Assembly (NCBI GenBank): GCA_947476855.1
Contig: CANJSR010000205.1
Location: 1-8,206 of the forward strand
Direction of reading: 5' to 3'
Length of the DNA: 8,206 nt
Source of the DNA: Acetobacteraceae bacterium
Lineage (GTDB): Bacteria > Pseudomonadota > Alphaproteobacteria > Acetobacterales > Acetobacteraceae
Shown here: piece by piece, positions 1 through 5,969 of the stretch
Numbering within the stretch: the first letter of the stretch is position 1
Layout: each line of letters starts with the position of its first letter
Program-made: the position numbers and the translations under genes
Notes under the pieces: model-generated
What the model was told of the DNA's origin: nothing
What the model saw: the letters and a program-made list of their open reading frames with translations, nothing else
Databases searched by the model: none

Positions 1-50
1 AGGAACTTCAGGGTCGCGGGGTTCGGCGTGCCTTCGGTTTCGATGAACAT
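1..50 (-). CDS. NifU/Nfu-family Fe-S scaffold protein, N-terminal fragment (runs off left edge)
   Basis: Only the first 16 codons plus two bases are inside the window. Read on the minus strand from the ATG at 50-48 they give MFIETEGTPNPATLKF. This matches the opening of the Nfu N-terminal domain (pattern MFIxTExTPNPxTLKF), which is highly characteristic in alphaproteobacteria and mitochondria. Nfu proteins carry or assemble 4Fe-4S clusters for delivery to apoproteins; the cluster-binding CxxC lies in the C-terminal domain, outside this window. A weak AGG lies 7 bases before the ATG. The gene is divergent from the one starting near 311. Family recognition is strong despite the short fragment; whether the full gene is intact cannot be seen. 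Confidence 0.85.
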   Translation of the reverse strand, partial: MFIETEGTPNPATLKF

Positions 51-79
51 GGCGGAGCCTGCGAGGTTGCATGGTGGAA

Positions 80-100
80 ACCGGACCGTCGCGGTCCGGT
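80..100. repeat. Perfect 9-bp inverted repeat in nfu upstream region
   Basis: ACCGGACCG (80-88) and CGGTCCGGT (92-100) are exact reverse complements separated by TCG. The element lies 30 bases upstream of the nfu start, in the divergent intergenic region. As RNA on the minus strand it would be a very stable hairpin in the nfu leader, followed by TTTCC, which is too short a T-run for a standard terminator. As DNA it could be a dyad operator. The function is not determined. Confidence 0.6.
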
Positions 101-204
101 CGGATAGCCGCTACATCGGTCGGATTGTCCCGGCTGGCAAGAGGCACCGTCGCGATTGATCCGGTTGTATCGCATGTTGGGTATGCAACGGCGCCATGGG
201 TCGA

Positions 205-234
205 TTGCGCCAAGGCCCCGCCCTTCGCTATGAG
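205..234 (+). promoter_or_regulatory. Possible sigma70-type promoter for the 311-1372 gene
   Basis: TTGCGC (205-210) and TATGAG (229-234) are separated by 18 bases, matching the -35 and -10 consensus at 3/6 and 4/6 positions. A transcript starting near 241 would give a leader of about 70 bases ahead of the GTG at 311. It would also exclude the in-frame ATGs at 71 and 230 as starts. The match is weak and could be chance. Confidence 0.22.
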
Positions 235-310
235 ATCGCGGAGCCGTTCAGGCGGGAGACGACGCATTTCGCTCAGGGTCATTCGACAGGTCCGTGGCAC
301 GAGAAGATCG

Positions 311-1372
311 GTGTGGCGTCGGATCAGGCTGCCGGCGGTCCTGGTCGGCCTGACGCTGGGCCTCGTCGTGGTCTCGGTCGTGGCGGTCCATCGTGCCGAC
401 ACGCCAGCCGAACCCGCCGACCGCGCCACCCTGTCCCGCAATCCCCCCACCCGGATCGAGGCGAGGCAGATCCCCCTGCCGCCCGGCGACTGGCGCGTTT
501 TGTCGCGCATCCCCGCGGAAGGGGAGGAGTCGGCCGCGCCCTTCGCCAGCATGGTGTTGGCACGCCTGAACGGGCGGGAGGTCGACGCGGCGGTGCTGGT
601 GCAGGTGAACCGCCTGGGCCACCGGGTGACCTGGGGCCTGCCGGAGGCCTGCCTGCTCGATGATTTCGCGCCGCGCCGGATCCAGTATGCCTCGGACCAC
701 GACGGGTCCTGCTCCTATGCGTCCCTCACCGATGGCACCGGCCCGCTGACCGGCGTGCTGATCGATCCGGCCTGGCAGCGCGCGATGCGGGAAGCGGTGG
801 ATCGCGGCTGGAACGTGCCCGTTACCTGGCTTTCGGTGACCTTCCGGGTCACCGATCCGATGGACGCGCTGCAAATCCGCTATCTGTTCCATCCCTGGGA
901 CATCAGCCAGGCGAAGCCGCCGGAATCCGCCGCCTGGCGCCGCATCCAGGCCGACCGCCTGGCCATCTGGATGGAAGCAACCGCCCCACGCGTCGGCGCC
1001 GGTTTCCGCGACCGCCTCCGCTCCGCCTATGAAGCAACGCTGCCCGATCCGATGCGGCCCGAAGCCGCTCGGCCCGAAATCGTCGGAAGGAACGGCTCGC
1101 CGCCGACCACTCTCGAAGTCGAGGCGGACGAGTCGACGCGCGCGATGATCGCCCGGGCGATGTCCTATCGGATGTTCGCCTCGATCGCGGATTTCGGCGT
1201 GCTGTGGCTGTATCTGGGGAACGCCGTCACGGCGTCGACGCTGGCGGCGCTGAAGCTCGCGACGCAGGGCGCGGCATCCGTCACGTACGAATACATGAAG
1301 TCACGGCTGGTCGATCCGATCCCCCGGCATGATCTGCCGAATGTCGGGGTGGAGAAGCCGCTGCCGCGGTAG
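311..1372 (+). CDS. Membrane-anchored protein of unknown function (353 aa)
   Basis: I do not recognise a named family. With the GTG start at 311 the protein opens with a basic stretch (WRRIR), then a hydrophobic segment at about residues 7-26, as expected of a signal anchor or uncleaved signal peptide, so most of the chain should be periplasmic. Two cysteines (C114 and C134) are 20 residues apart and could form a disulfide. A second moderately hydrophobic stretch lies at about 287-325, close to the C-terminus. In-frame ATGs exist at 71 (with a GAGG just upstream) and 230. However, codons between 71 and 308 use many A/T-ending and rare triplets (AGA, ATA, GTA), whereas GC-ending codons dominate from 311 on, and GAGAAG at 301-306 is a possible ribosome site. 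The gene converges on the small gene ending at 1415. The coding call is firm; start and function are uncertain. Confidence 0.75.
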   Translation: MWRRIRLPAVLVGLTLGLVVVSVVAVHRADTPAEPADRATLSRNPPTRIEARQIPLPPGDWRVLSRIPAEGEESAAPFASMVLARLNGREVDAAVLVQVNRLGHRVTWGLPEACLLDDFAPRRIQYASDHDGSCSYASLTDGTGPLTGVLIDPAWQRAMREAVDRGWNVPVTWLSVTFRVTDPMDALQIRYLFHPWDISQAKPPESAAWRRIQADRLAIWMEATAPRVGAGFRDRLRSAYEATLPDPMRPEAARPEIVGRNGSPPTTLEVEADESTRAMIARAMSYRMFASIADFGVLWLYLGNAVTASTLAALKLATQGAASVTYEYMKSRLVDPIPRHDLPNVGVEKPLPR

Positions 1373-1376
1373 CCAG

Positions 1377-1405
1377 GGGCTGCCCGACCGAAGGCCGGGC
1401 AGCCC
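1377..1405. terminator. Hairpin in convergent junction, possible bidirectional terminator
   Basis: GGGCTGCCCG (1377-1386) and CGGGCAGCCC (1396-1405) form a perfect 10-bp GC-rich stem with a 9-base loop. It begins four bases after the TAG at 1370-1372 and ends nine bases before the facing gene's stop at 1415. Neither strand has a T-run after the stem, so it is not a textbook intrinsic terminator. Its position and strength still suggest it ends or protects both transcripts. Confidence 0.55.
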
Positions 1406-1414
1406 GCTGGACGG

Positions 1415-1711
1415 TCAGGACTTGGGCGCGGAGCCGATGTTCACTTCGATCTGGCGTCCGCCGTACCAAACATGGGCCAGGTAGCCGCCGAGCACGCCGC
1501 CGACGATGACACCGAGGTCGGTCGCCAGGATGGCTTCACCCACCACGATCCCGCCCAGCACGCCGGCGCCGATGGCGACGATATGGGCCGGACGGATCAC
1601 GATGATGTTGTCGGACGCCGCGGGCGCCGCTGGGGCCGGCTGCGCCATGGCAGCCTGCATCGGGAAAGCAAGCGAAACGGCGATTACCGCCGGCATGACA
1701 GCCTTGATCAT
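1415..1711 (-). CDS. Small exported glycine-zipper protein (98 aa), unknown function
   Basis: The ATG at 1711 is chosen because CAGGAG (1719-1724 on the minus strand) sits 7 bases upstream; an in-frame GTG at 1738 lacks such a site and would place extra residues before the signal peptide. Residues 1-23 are a Sec signal peptide, with likely cleavage after AMA before Q24. A Pro/Ala stretch (24-33) follows, then two hydrophobic segments. Each of these contains a regular GxxxGxxxG zipper: G50/G54/G58 and G67/G71/G75, with extra glycines at 48, 53, 72 and 76. A hairpin of two glycine-zipper helices resembles the general plan of outer-membrane glycine-zipper proteins such as the 17 kDa antigen group, although no lipobox cysteine is present. 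It probably associates with a membrane. A specific function cannot be assigned. Confidence 0.75.
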   Translation of the reverse strand: MIKAVMPAVIAVSLAFPMQAAMAQPAPAAPAASDNIIVIRPAHIVAIGAGVLGGIVVGEAILATDLGVIVGGVLGGYLAHVWYGGRQIEVNIGSAPKS

Positions 1712-1718
1712 TCTGGTT

Positions 1719-1724
1719 CTCCTG
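1719..1724 (-). promoter_or_regulatory. Shine-Dalgarno site that fixes the start at 1711
   Basis: The minus strand reads CAGGAG here, 7 bases before the ATG at 1711-1709. It is the best ribosome site near this gene and selects the ATG over the upstream in-frame GTG at 1738. Confidence 0.75.
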
Positions 1725-1771
1725 GATTGCTGTTTCACCGGGTATCAGGCCGTTCCGGTGTCCTGCATGGC

Positions 1772-1800
1772 ATGCTGAACGACTCCCGTGATAATTTCAA
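1772..1800 (-). promoter_or_regulatory. Possible promoter for the glycine-zipper gene
   Basis: On the minus strand TTGAAA (1800-1795; 5/6 to the -35 consensus) is followed after 17 bases by CAGCAT (1777-1772; 3/6 to the -10 consensus). It lies about 60-90 bases upstream of the ATG, in the only relatively A/T-rich part of the 208-base divergent intergenic region. The weak -10 match makes this tentative. Confidence 0.22.
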
Positions 1801-1825
1801 CCATGGGCTGTGCCTGATTGCGCGA

Positions 1826-1853
1826 TTGTTTGGGCCGGACATCGCACCTAAAT
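1826..1853 (+). promoter_or_regulatory. Possible promoter for the 1920-2561 gene
   Basis: TTGTTT (1826-1831) and CTAAAT (1848-1853) are separated by 16 bases, in the divergent spacer about 65 bases before the start codon. The -10 matches only 3/6 positions, so this is a suggestion based on position and local A/T content. Together with the minus-strand candidate at 1772-1800 it would make a divergent promoter pair. Confidence 0.22.
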
Positions 1854-1919
1854 GAAGGACACCGGCGCGGACCCGCGGCAAGGGTTCGGCGCCGACATAC
1901 AACCCAGGCAGGGTGGCCC

Positions 1920-2561
1920 ATGCATCGCACGATTGGTTCCTGGCGACAGATTGCTCCCTTTCGATCGGCCGGACGGATGCTGGCCCTGCTCGCGGTCGTG
2001 GGATCGGCCCCGGCTGCGTCCTGGGCCCAAGGGACCCAGCCCGCACCGCCTGCCCAGCAGGGCACGACGGTCGAGGGTCTGACGAAATCAGCCGAGGAAC
2101 TCGCCCGTTCCGCCGGCGATGTCGCCAAGTCCGTCGGCGGCGCGATCGGCAATCTGTGGAACGACGCTGTCGGCAAGGTCGCGCCCGGCGCCCCCACCGA
2201 CTACCTGCCCGCGCAGATCAGCGATGAGGACAAGCAGTTCTTCGCCATCCTGGAAACGATCGGGCTGCGGCTGAAGGATGTGACGGTCAGCAAGGGCGTC
2301 CTGCCCAGCGCCAGCTATCGCTTTGTCGCCAGCCGGGAACCCACCGATACCGACATCGCGACGGCCGAGGACCTGTTGCGCGTCTATCGCGACGCCCAGA
2401 CCGGCATGATGTCGCGGGCGCGTCAGCGCATCGCGCGCTCGACCCTCGATACCGTGTCGACGGCCGGCTACGCGCTGACGGCGATGGAGGTCACGCTTTC
2501 CCCCTGGCCGGACGCGAGCTACCAGATCACGACGAAGGACGCCGCGGCGCCCAAGAATTAG
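1920..2561 (+). CDS. Exported protein of unknown function (213 aa)
   Basis: No family recognised. The ATG at 1920 is preceded by AGGG (1910-1913) with 6 bases between. The resulting N-terminus has several arginines, a hydrophobic core at about 20-30 and a probable signal-peptidase site after SWA (A36/Q37). An upstream in-frame ATG at 1818 would add 34 Arg/His-rich residues before the signal peptide and is less likely. The mature protein starts with a Pro/Gln-rich linker (37-50). A helical, Ala/Gly/Ser-rich amphipathic stretch (about 52-88, including SAEELARSAGDVAKSVGGAI) follows. The C-terminal domain (about 95-205) has mixed predicted helix and strand and contains no cysteine. It is probably periplasmic. 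It is divergent from the glycine-zipper gene and converges on the last gene of the efflux operon, leaving only 10 bases between the two stop codons. Confidence 0.78.
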   Translation: MHRTIGSWRQIAPFRSAGRMLALLAVVGSAPAASWAQGTQPAPPAQQGTTVEGLTKSAEELARSAGDVAKSVGGAIGNLWNDAVGKVAPGAPTDYLPAQISDEDKQFFAILETIGLRLKDVTVSKGVLPSASYRFVASREPTDTDIATAEDLLRVYRDAQTGMMSRARQRIARSTLDTVSTAGYALTAMEVTLSPWPDASYQITTKDAAAPKN

Positions 2562-2569
2562 GGGCGCCG
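2545..2569. terminator. Hairpin over convergent stop codons, possible bidirectional terminator
   Basis: CGGCGCCC (2545-2552) and GGGCGCCG (2562-2569) form a perfect 8-bp stem with a 9-base loop that contains the TAG of the plus-strand gene (2559-2561). The facing minus-strand gene stops at 2572. No T-run follows on either strand. The arrangement copies the hairpin at 1377-1405 in both position and loop length. Confidence 0.45.
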
Positions 2570-2571
2570 AC

Positions 2572-2841
2572 TTACGGCAGGACGCGCCGAGCCAGGTCCT
2601 GTTCGGGGATCACGATCTGCTGGTTGGAAAACTCGGCCGAGGTCCGCAGCAGCGCGTTGATCTGCGCCTCCTCCTGCGACAGGTCGCGCAGCGCCGGGGT
2701 GTCGGTGACGCGGTTGGCCCAGAACGCATCGGCGTACATCACCTGATACCAATCCTGGACCGCATTCACGGTGACGTCGAAGGCAACCGCCCCCATCAGC
2801 GCGCCGGCGGCGATCAGGGACGTCAGCGAAAATCCACCCAT
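2572..2841 (-). CDS. Small membrane-anchored protein (89 aa), last gene of RND efflux operon
   Basis: No family recognised. The ATG at 2841 has a good Shine-Dalgarno sequence (AGGGG on the minus strand, 2852-2848) six bases upstream, and the gene begins 14 bases after the permease stop, so it should be co-transcribed and separately translated. Residues 4-26 are hydrophobic with small residues and would serve as a signal anchor, with a possible periplasmic tail. An aromatic-rich stretch follows (about 30-42: D30, W31, Y32, Y36, F40, W41). The rest is a polar, probably helical tail ending in LARRVLP. Small single-pass partners of RND pumps are known (for example AcrZ with AcrB in E. coli), but there is no recognisable similarity to that protein. 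A role as a pump subunit is inferred from position only. Confidence 0.72.
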   Translation of the reverse strand: MGGFSLTSLIAAGALMGAVAFDVTVNAVQDWYQVMYADAFWANRVTDTPALRDLSQEEAQINALLRTSAEFSNQQIVIPEQDLARRVLP

Positions 2842-2847
2842 GGCATG

Positions 2848-2852
2848 CCCCT
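2848..2852 (-). promoter_or_regulatory. Shine-Dalgarno site for the 89-aa gene
   Basis: AGGGG on the minus strand lies 6 bases before the ATG at 2841, inside the 14-base gap after the permease TGA. It indicates independent translation initiation for this small gene and supports it being real. Confidence 0.65.
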
Positions 2853-2855
2853 GTG

Positions 2856-5800
2856 TCAGAAAGTCTCGTAAGCTAGCTTTTCGTTCGTCGCGATGACCTT
2901 ACGCAAGGCTTTTTCGCCGACGAGCTGAAATAAGAGTGGCGTCGTGAACGCATCCAGCAACGTGGAGCTGATCAGCCCGCCGAAGATGGCCACGGCGACC
3001 GGATGCAGGATCTCGGTCCCCGCGCCATCCGAGGTCCACAGCAGCGGCGTCAGTGCCAGGCCGGCGGCCAGCGCGGTCATCAGGACCGGCATCAGCCGTT
3101 CGGCAGAACCGCGCATGACCAACGCGCGCCCGAGTGGCATGCCTTCATGCAGATGCAGGTTGATGAAGTGGCTGACCTTGAGGAGGGAGTTGCGGACCGC
3201 CACGCCGGTGACCGCGATGAACCCGATCAGCGCCGCGAGGTCCAGGTCCAGCCCGGTGATCCACAGCGCCGCCACGCTGCCCACCAGCGCCAGCGGGATG
3301 TTCCCCATGATGACCGCGCACAGCACCGCGGAACGGAACCGCTGCTGCAGCAGGACGAACATCAGGAACAGCGCGACAGGGGACAGCAGCGCGAGCCGCA
3401 CCCGTGCTTCCTCCCCTTGGCGGAAATCGCCGTCCAGCACGATCCGGTTGCCCTGCGGCAGCTTCGTCGCCTCCACGATCTCGCGCACGCGGGACACGAT
3501 CGCGGCCAGGTCCTCCGATCCGTCGGCATTCGCCATCACCGCGATCCGCCGCTGCCCATCCTCATGCATGATGCGGCTCGGCCCCACCGAGCTTGTGATG
3601 GTCGCGAAGGATGACAGCGGCACCGTGCCGGATGGCGTGTCGAAGCGCATCCGCTCCAGCGCCTGTGGGTTGCGGTCTTCGTCGCGCAGGCGGATCGTCA
3701 CGTCGAAGCGGCGGCCGTTCTCGATCACCTGGGAAACGACCTGCCCGTTGGTCAGCGTGCCCAGCCGAGCGGCGATGTCGGCCGGGGTCACCCCGAACAG
3801 GGCGGCGCGCTGGTAGTCGATGGCGATGCGCTGCTGCGGGATGAAGGTCTGCTGCTCCACCGCGATATCCACCAGGCCGGGGATGCGCGACAGCTCCGCC
3901 TTGAACTTCTCGGCGATGATGCGGATCGTCGGCAAGTCGCGGCCGAATACCTTCAGCACGATGTCGCCGCGCACCATGTTGTCCTGCGACTGCATGCGCT
4001 CGATCAGGAACTGGGTGACGTTCACCTCACCGGGGAAGATCGAGATGCGGCGGCGGATATCGGCCATGACCTCGTTCAGGGAGCGTCCCTGGTCCAGCCT
4101 GATCCGCAGCGGCCATTCATTGGCGTTCACCGGATCGACGTCGGAATCCCCGTCATAGCGCCCGCTGCGGCGTGACATCGCCTTCACCTCGGGCACTTCG
4201 AGCATCAGCTGCTCCGCCACGTGGCCGATCCGGTAGGATTCAGCCAGCGACGTGTCGGGGGACAGCAGCAGGGTGACGTAGATATTGCCCTCATTGAATT
4301 GGGGCAGGAACGATCGCGGCAGGAACGGAACGGACAGCATCGCCACGGCCACGCTGATCCCGGCCACGCCCAGCACCGTCCGAGGCCGGTCCAGCACCCA
4401 GCCCAGCGCCCGCGCGTTCGCCTGCTTCAGCCGCCGCACCATCGCCCCGCCATGTTCGCGGTGCAGGGCCTTCATGTTCGGGATGAAATAGGAGCACAGC
4501 GCCGGCGTCACGGTGATCGACACGATCAGGCTGGCGACGATGGAGATCGCGAAGGCGATGGCCAGGGGCATGAACATCCGCCCCACCTGCCCAGGCATGG
4601 CCAGCAGCGGCAGGAAGACGATCAGCACCACCGCGGTTGCATAGACGATGCCCGACCGGACCTCGTTCGAGGCCTGGGCGATCACCACCATCGGCTGTTC
4701 CGGCCTCTCTCGCCGCTGGTTCTCTCCCAGCCGGCGCATCACGTTCTCGACATTCACCACCGCGTCGTCGACCAGCGCGCCGATGCCGATCGCGATGCCG
4801 CCCAGGGTCATCGTGTTCAGCGACACGCCCATCAGGTGGAAGACGATCGCGCTGACCACCAGGGAGACCGGGATCGCGAGCAGGGAAATCAGGGTCGGCT
4901 GAAACGACCACAGAAAGATGATCAGGACGACCGCGACGATGATGACGGCATCGCGTAGGACGACCCCGACATTGTGGATCGCCTCCTTGATCATGTCGGC
5001 CTGGCTGAAGGAGATGAGGCCAAGCTTGATGGAGGGAGGGGCGGAGGATTGCATTTCGGCGAGAGCGGTCTCGATCCGGTCGGACACGTCGACCGTGTTC
5101 GCCTGCGTCTGCTTCACGATCGAGAGATTAACCGAGGGCTGGCCGTTGAACGCGCCCTGGCCCTGGCGGACCGCGGCGGCGAAGGTGACCTGCCCGACCT
5201 GGCCCAGCAGCACCGGCACCTTGTCGCCATAGGCCACGACCAATGATCGCATGTCGTCCAGGCTGGTGGTGCGGCTGATGTTGCGCAGCGCGTAGCTGGT
5301 GCCCTGGACGTCGGCGACCCCGCCGCTTGTGTTGCTGGCGAAGCGTTGCAGCGTCGTTTCCACTTGGTCGAGCGTGACGCCGTAGTGCTGCATCAGGTCC
5401 AGGTTGGGGGTGAACTGATAGGTGCGGACCTGCCCGCCGATGGCGAAGACCTGGGACACGCCCTCGACCGCCAGCAGGCGTGGGCGCACGACCCAGTCGA
5501 CATACTCCCGCAGCGCCATCGGGCTTTCGCCGCCGGTGACGCCCATATGCATGATCAGGCCGGTCGCCGCCGACATCGGCGCCAGCGTCGGGTCCACCCC
5601 ATCGGGCAACTGCGCGCGGGCGGACTGCAAACGCTCAATCACAAGCTGGCGGTTGCGGTAGGGATCGGTGCCCCAGGCGAAGACCACCTGGAAATAGGCA
5701 ACCGACGCATTGGCGCTGCTGCGGACGCTGGTCACGCCGGTCAGGCCGCTCAGGACCTGTTCGATCGGCACGACGACCAGTTGCTCGACCTCCTCGGCCG

Positions 5801-5969
5801 TCAGTGTGCCGGATTCGGCGGTGACGATGACGGAAGGCGGCCTTGTCTGCGGCAGCAGGTCGATCGGCATGTCGCGGGCGATCAGCGTGCCCACGACCAG
5901 CAGGACGGCGGTTACCAGCAGGACGAAGACGCGATGGCGCAGACTGGCGGAGACGATCGCGGCGAACAT
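2856..5969 (-). CDS. RND efflux transporter permease, heavy-metal-efflux (CusA/CzcA-like) family
   Basis: This is the inner-membrane, proton-driven pump of a tripartite exporter. At 1037 aa it has the usual family length and the expected 12-helix plan. TM1 lies at about 13-32 and the first periplasmic domain at about 40-330. TM2-TM6 lie at about 335-490, TM7 at about 530-550, the second periplasmic domain at about 555-850, and TM8-TM12 at about 858-1015. TM4 carries GIGALVDDAVVNVEN (395-409). D401 and E408 align with the conserved Asp and Glu of the CzcA motif, but the first Asp of that motif is Gly395. This resembles CusA-type (Cu/Ag) more than divalent-metal pumps, and D402 is an added acidic residue. 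TM10 contains GVAVRNS (922-928), a form found in CzcA/CusA-like pumps. The start ATG directly abuts the upstream stop (TAGATG), with no clear Shine-Dalgarno sequence, so translation is probably coupled. The metal or other substrate is not established. Confidence 0.93.
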   Translation of the reverse strand: MFAAIVSASLRHRVFVLLVTAVLLVVGTLIARDMPIDLLPQTRPPSVIVTAESGTLTAEEVEQLVVVPIEQVLSGLTGVTSVRSSANASVAYFQVVFAWGTDPYRNRQLVIERLQSARAQLPDGVDPTLAPMSAATGLIMHMGVTGGESPMALREYVDWVVRPRLLAVEGVSQVFAIGGQVRTYQFTPNLDLMQHYGVTLDQVETTLQRFASNTSGGVADVQGTSYALRNISRTTSLDDMRSLVVAYGDKVPVLLGQVGQVTFAAAVRQGQGAFNGQPSVNLSIVKQTQANTVDVSDRIETALAEMQSSAPPSIKLGLISFSQADMIKEAIHNVGVVLRDAVIIVAVVLIIFLWSFQPTLISLLAIPVSLVVSAIVFHLMGVSLNTMTLGGIAIGIGALVDDAVVNVENVMRRLGENQRRERPEQPMVVIAQASNEVRSGIVYATAVVLIVFLPLLAMPGQVGRMFMPLAIAFAISIVASLIVSITVTPALCSYFIPNMKALHREHGGAMVRRLKQANARALGWVLDRPRTVLGVAGISVAVAMLSVPFLPRSFLPQFNEGNIYVTLLLSPDTSLAESYRIGHVAEQLMLEVPEVKAMSRRSGRYDGDSDVDPVNANEWPLRIRLDQGRSLNEVMADIRRRISIFPGEVNVTQFLIERMQSQDNMVRGDIVLKVFGRDLPTIRIIAEKFKAELSRIPGLVDIAVEQQTFIPQQRIAIDYQRAALFGVTPADIAARLGTLTNGQVVSQVIENGRRFDVTIRLRDEDRNPQALERMRFDTPSGTVPLSSFATITSSVGPSRIMHEDGQRRIAVMANADGSEDLAAIVSRVREIVEATKLPQGNRIVLDGDFRQGEEARVRLALLSPVALFLMFVLLQQRFRSAVLCAVIMGNIPLALVGSVAALWITGLDLDLAALIGFIAVTGVAVRNSLLKVSHFINLHLHEGMPLGRALVMRGSAERLMPVLMTALAAGLALTPLLWTSDGAGTEILHPVAVAIFGGLISSTLLDAFTTPLLFQLVGEKALRKVIATNEKLAYETF

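Larger units (their letters stand above)
1712..1919. other. Divergent intergenic region between two exported-protein genes
   Basis: This 208-base spacer separates the starts at 1711 (-) and 1920 (+). It holds the ribosome sites of both genes, weak promoter candidates on both strands, and a short dyad GCATGGCATGC (1765-1775). The half towards 1920 (1861-1895) is very GC-rich. No small gene with convincing codon use was seen in it. Confidence 0.5.

Noticed and set aside
248..892. Minus-strand open frame (214 codons) opposite the 311-1372 gene
   Set aside because: It is antisense to a frame with strong codon bias and a membrane anchor, lacks a plausible ribosome site or motif, and is a shadow.
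1745..2197. Minus-strand open frame (150 codons) across the divergent spacer and the start of the 1920-2561 gene
   Set aside because: It overlaps a gene with a clear signal peptide and ribosome site, and its own composition is typical of antisense GC-rich sequence.
2944..3816. A 290-codon plus-strand open frame opposite the C-terminal part of the permease
   Set aside because: Its Ser/Arg/Pro-rich composition mirrors the antisense of membrane-protein codons, there is no motif, and it lies wholly inside the permease gene.
4221..4958. A 245-codon plus-strand open frame opposite the middle of the permease, rich in His, Asp, Gln and Arg
   Set aside because: It could be mistaken for a metal-binding His-rich protein, but the His/Asp/Gln content arises from reading hydrophobic codons (GTG, ATC, CTG) backwards. 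It is antisense to TM4-TM7.
2856..5969. Assigning the permease the symbol cusA or czcA
   Set aside because: The overall architecture supports the heavy-metal RND group, but the TM4 motif is intermediate and substrate methionines could not be aligned with certainty, so a metal-specific name is not justified.
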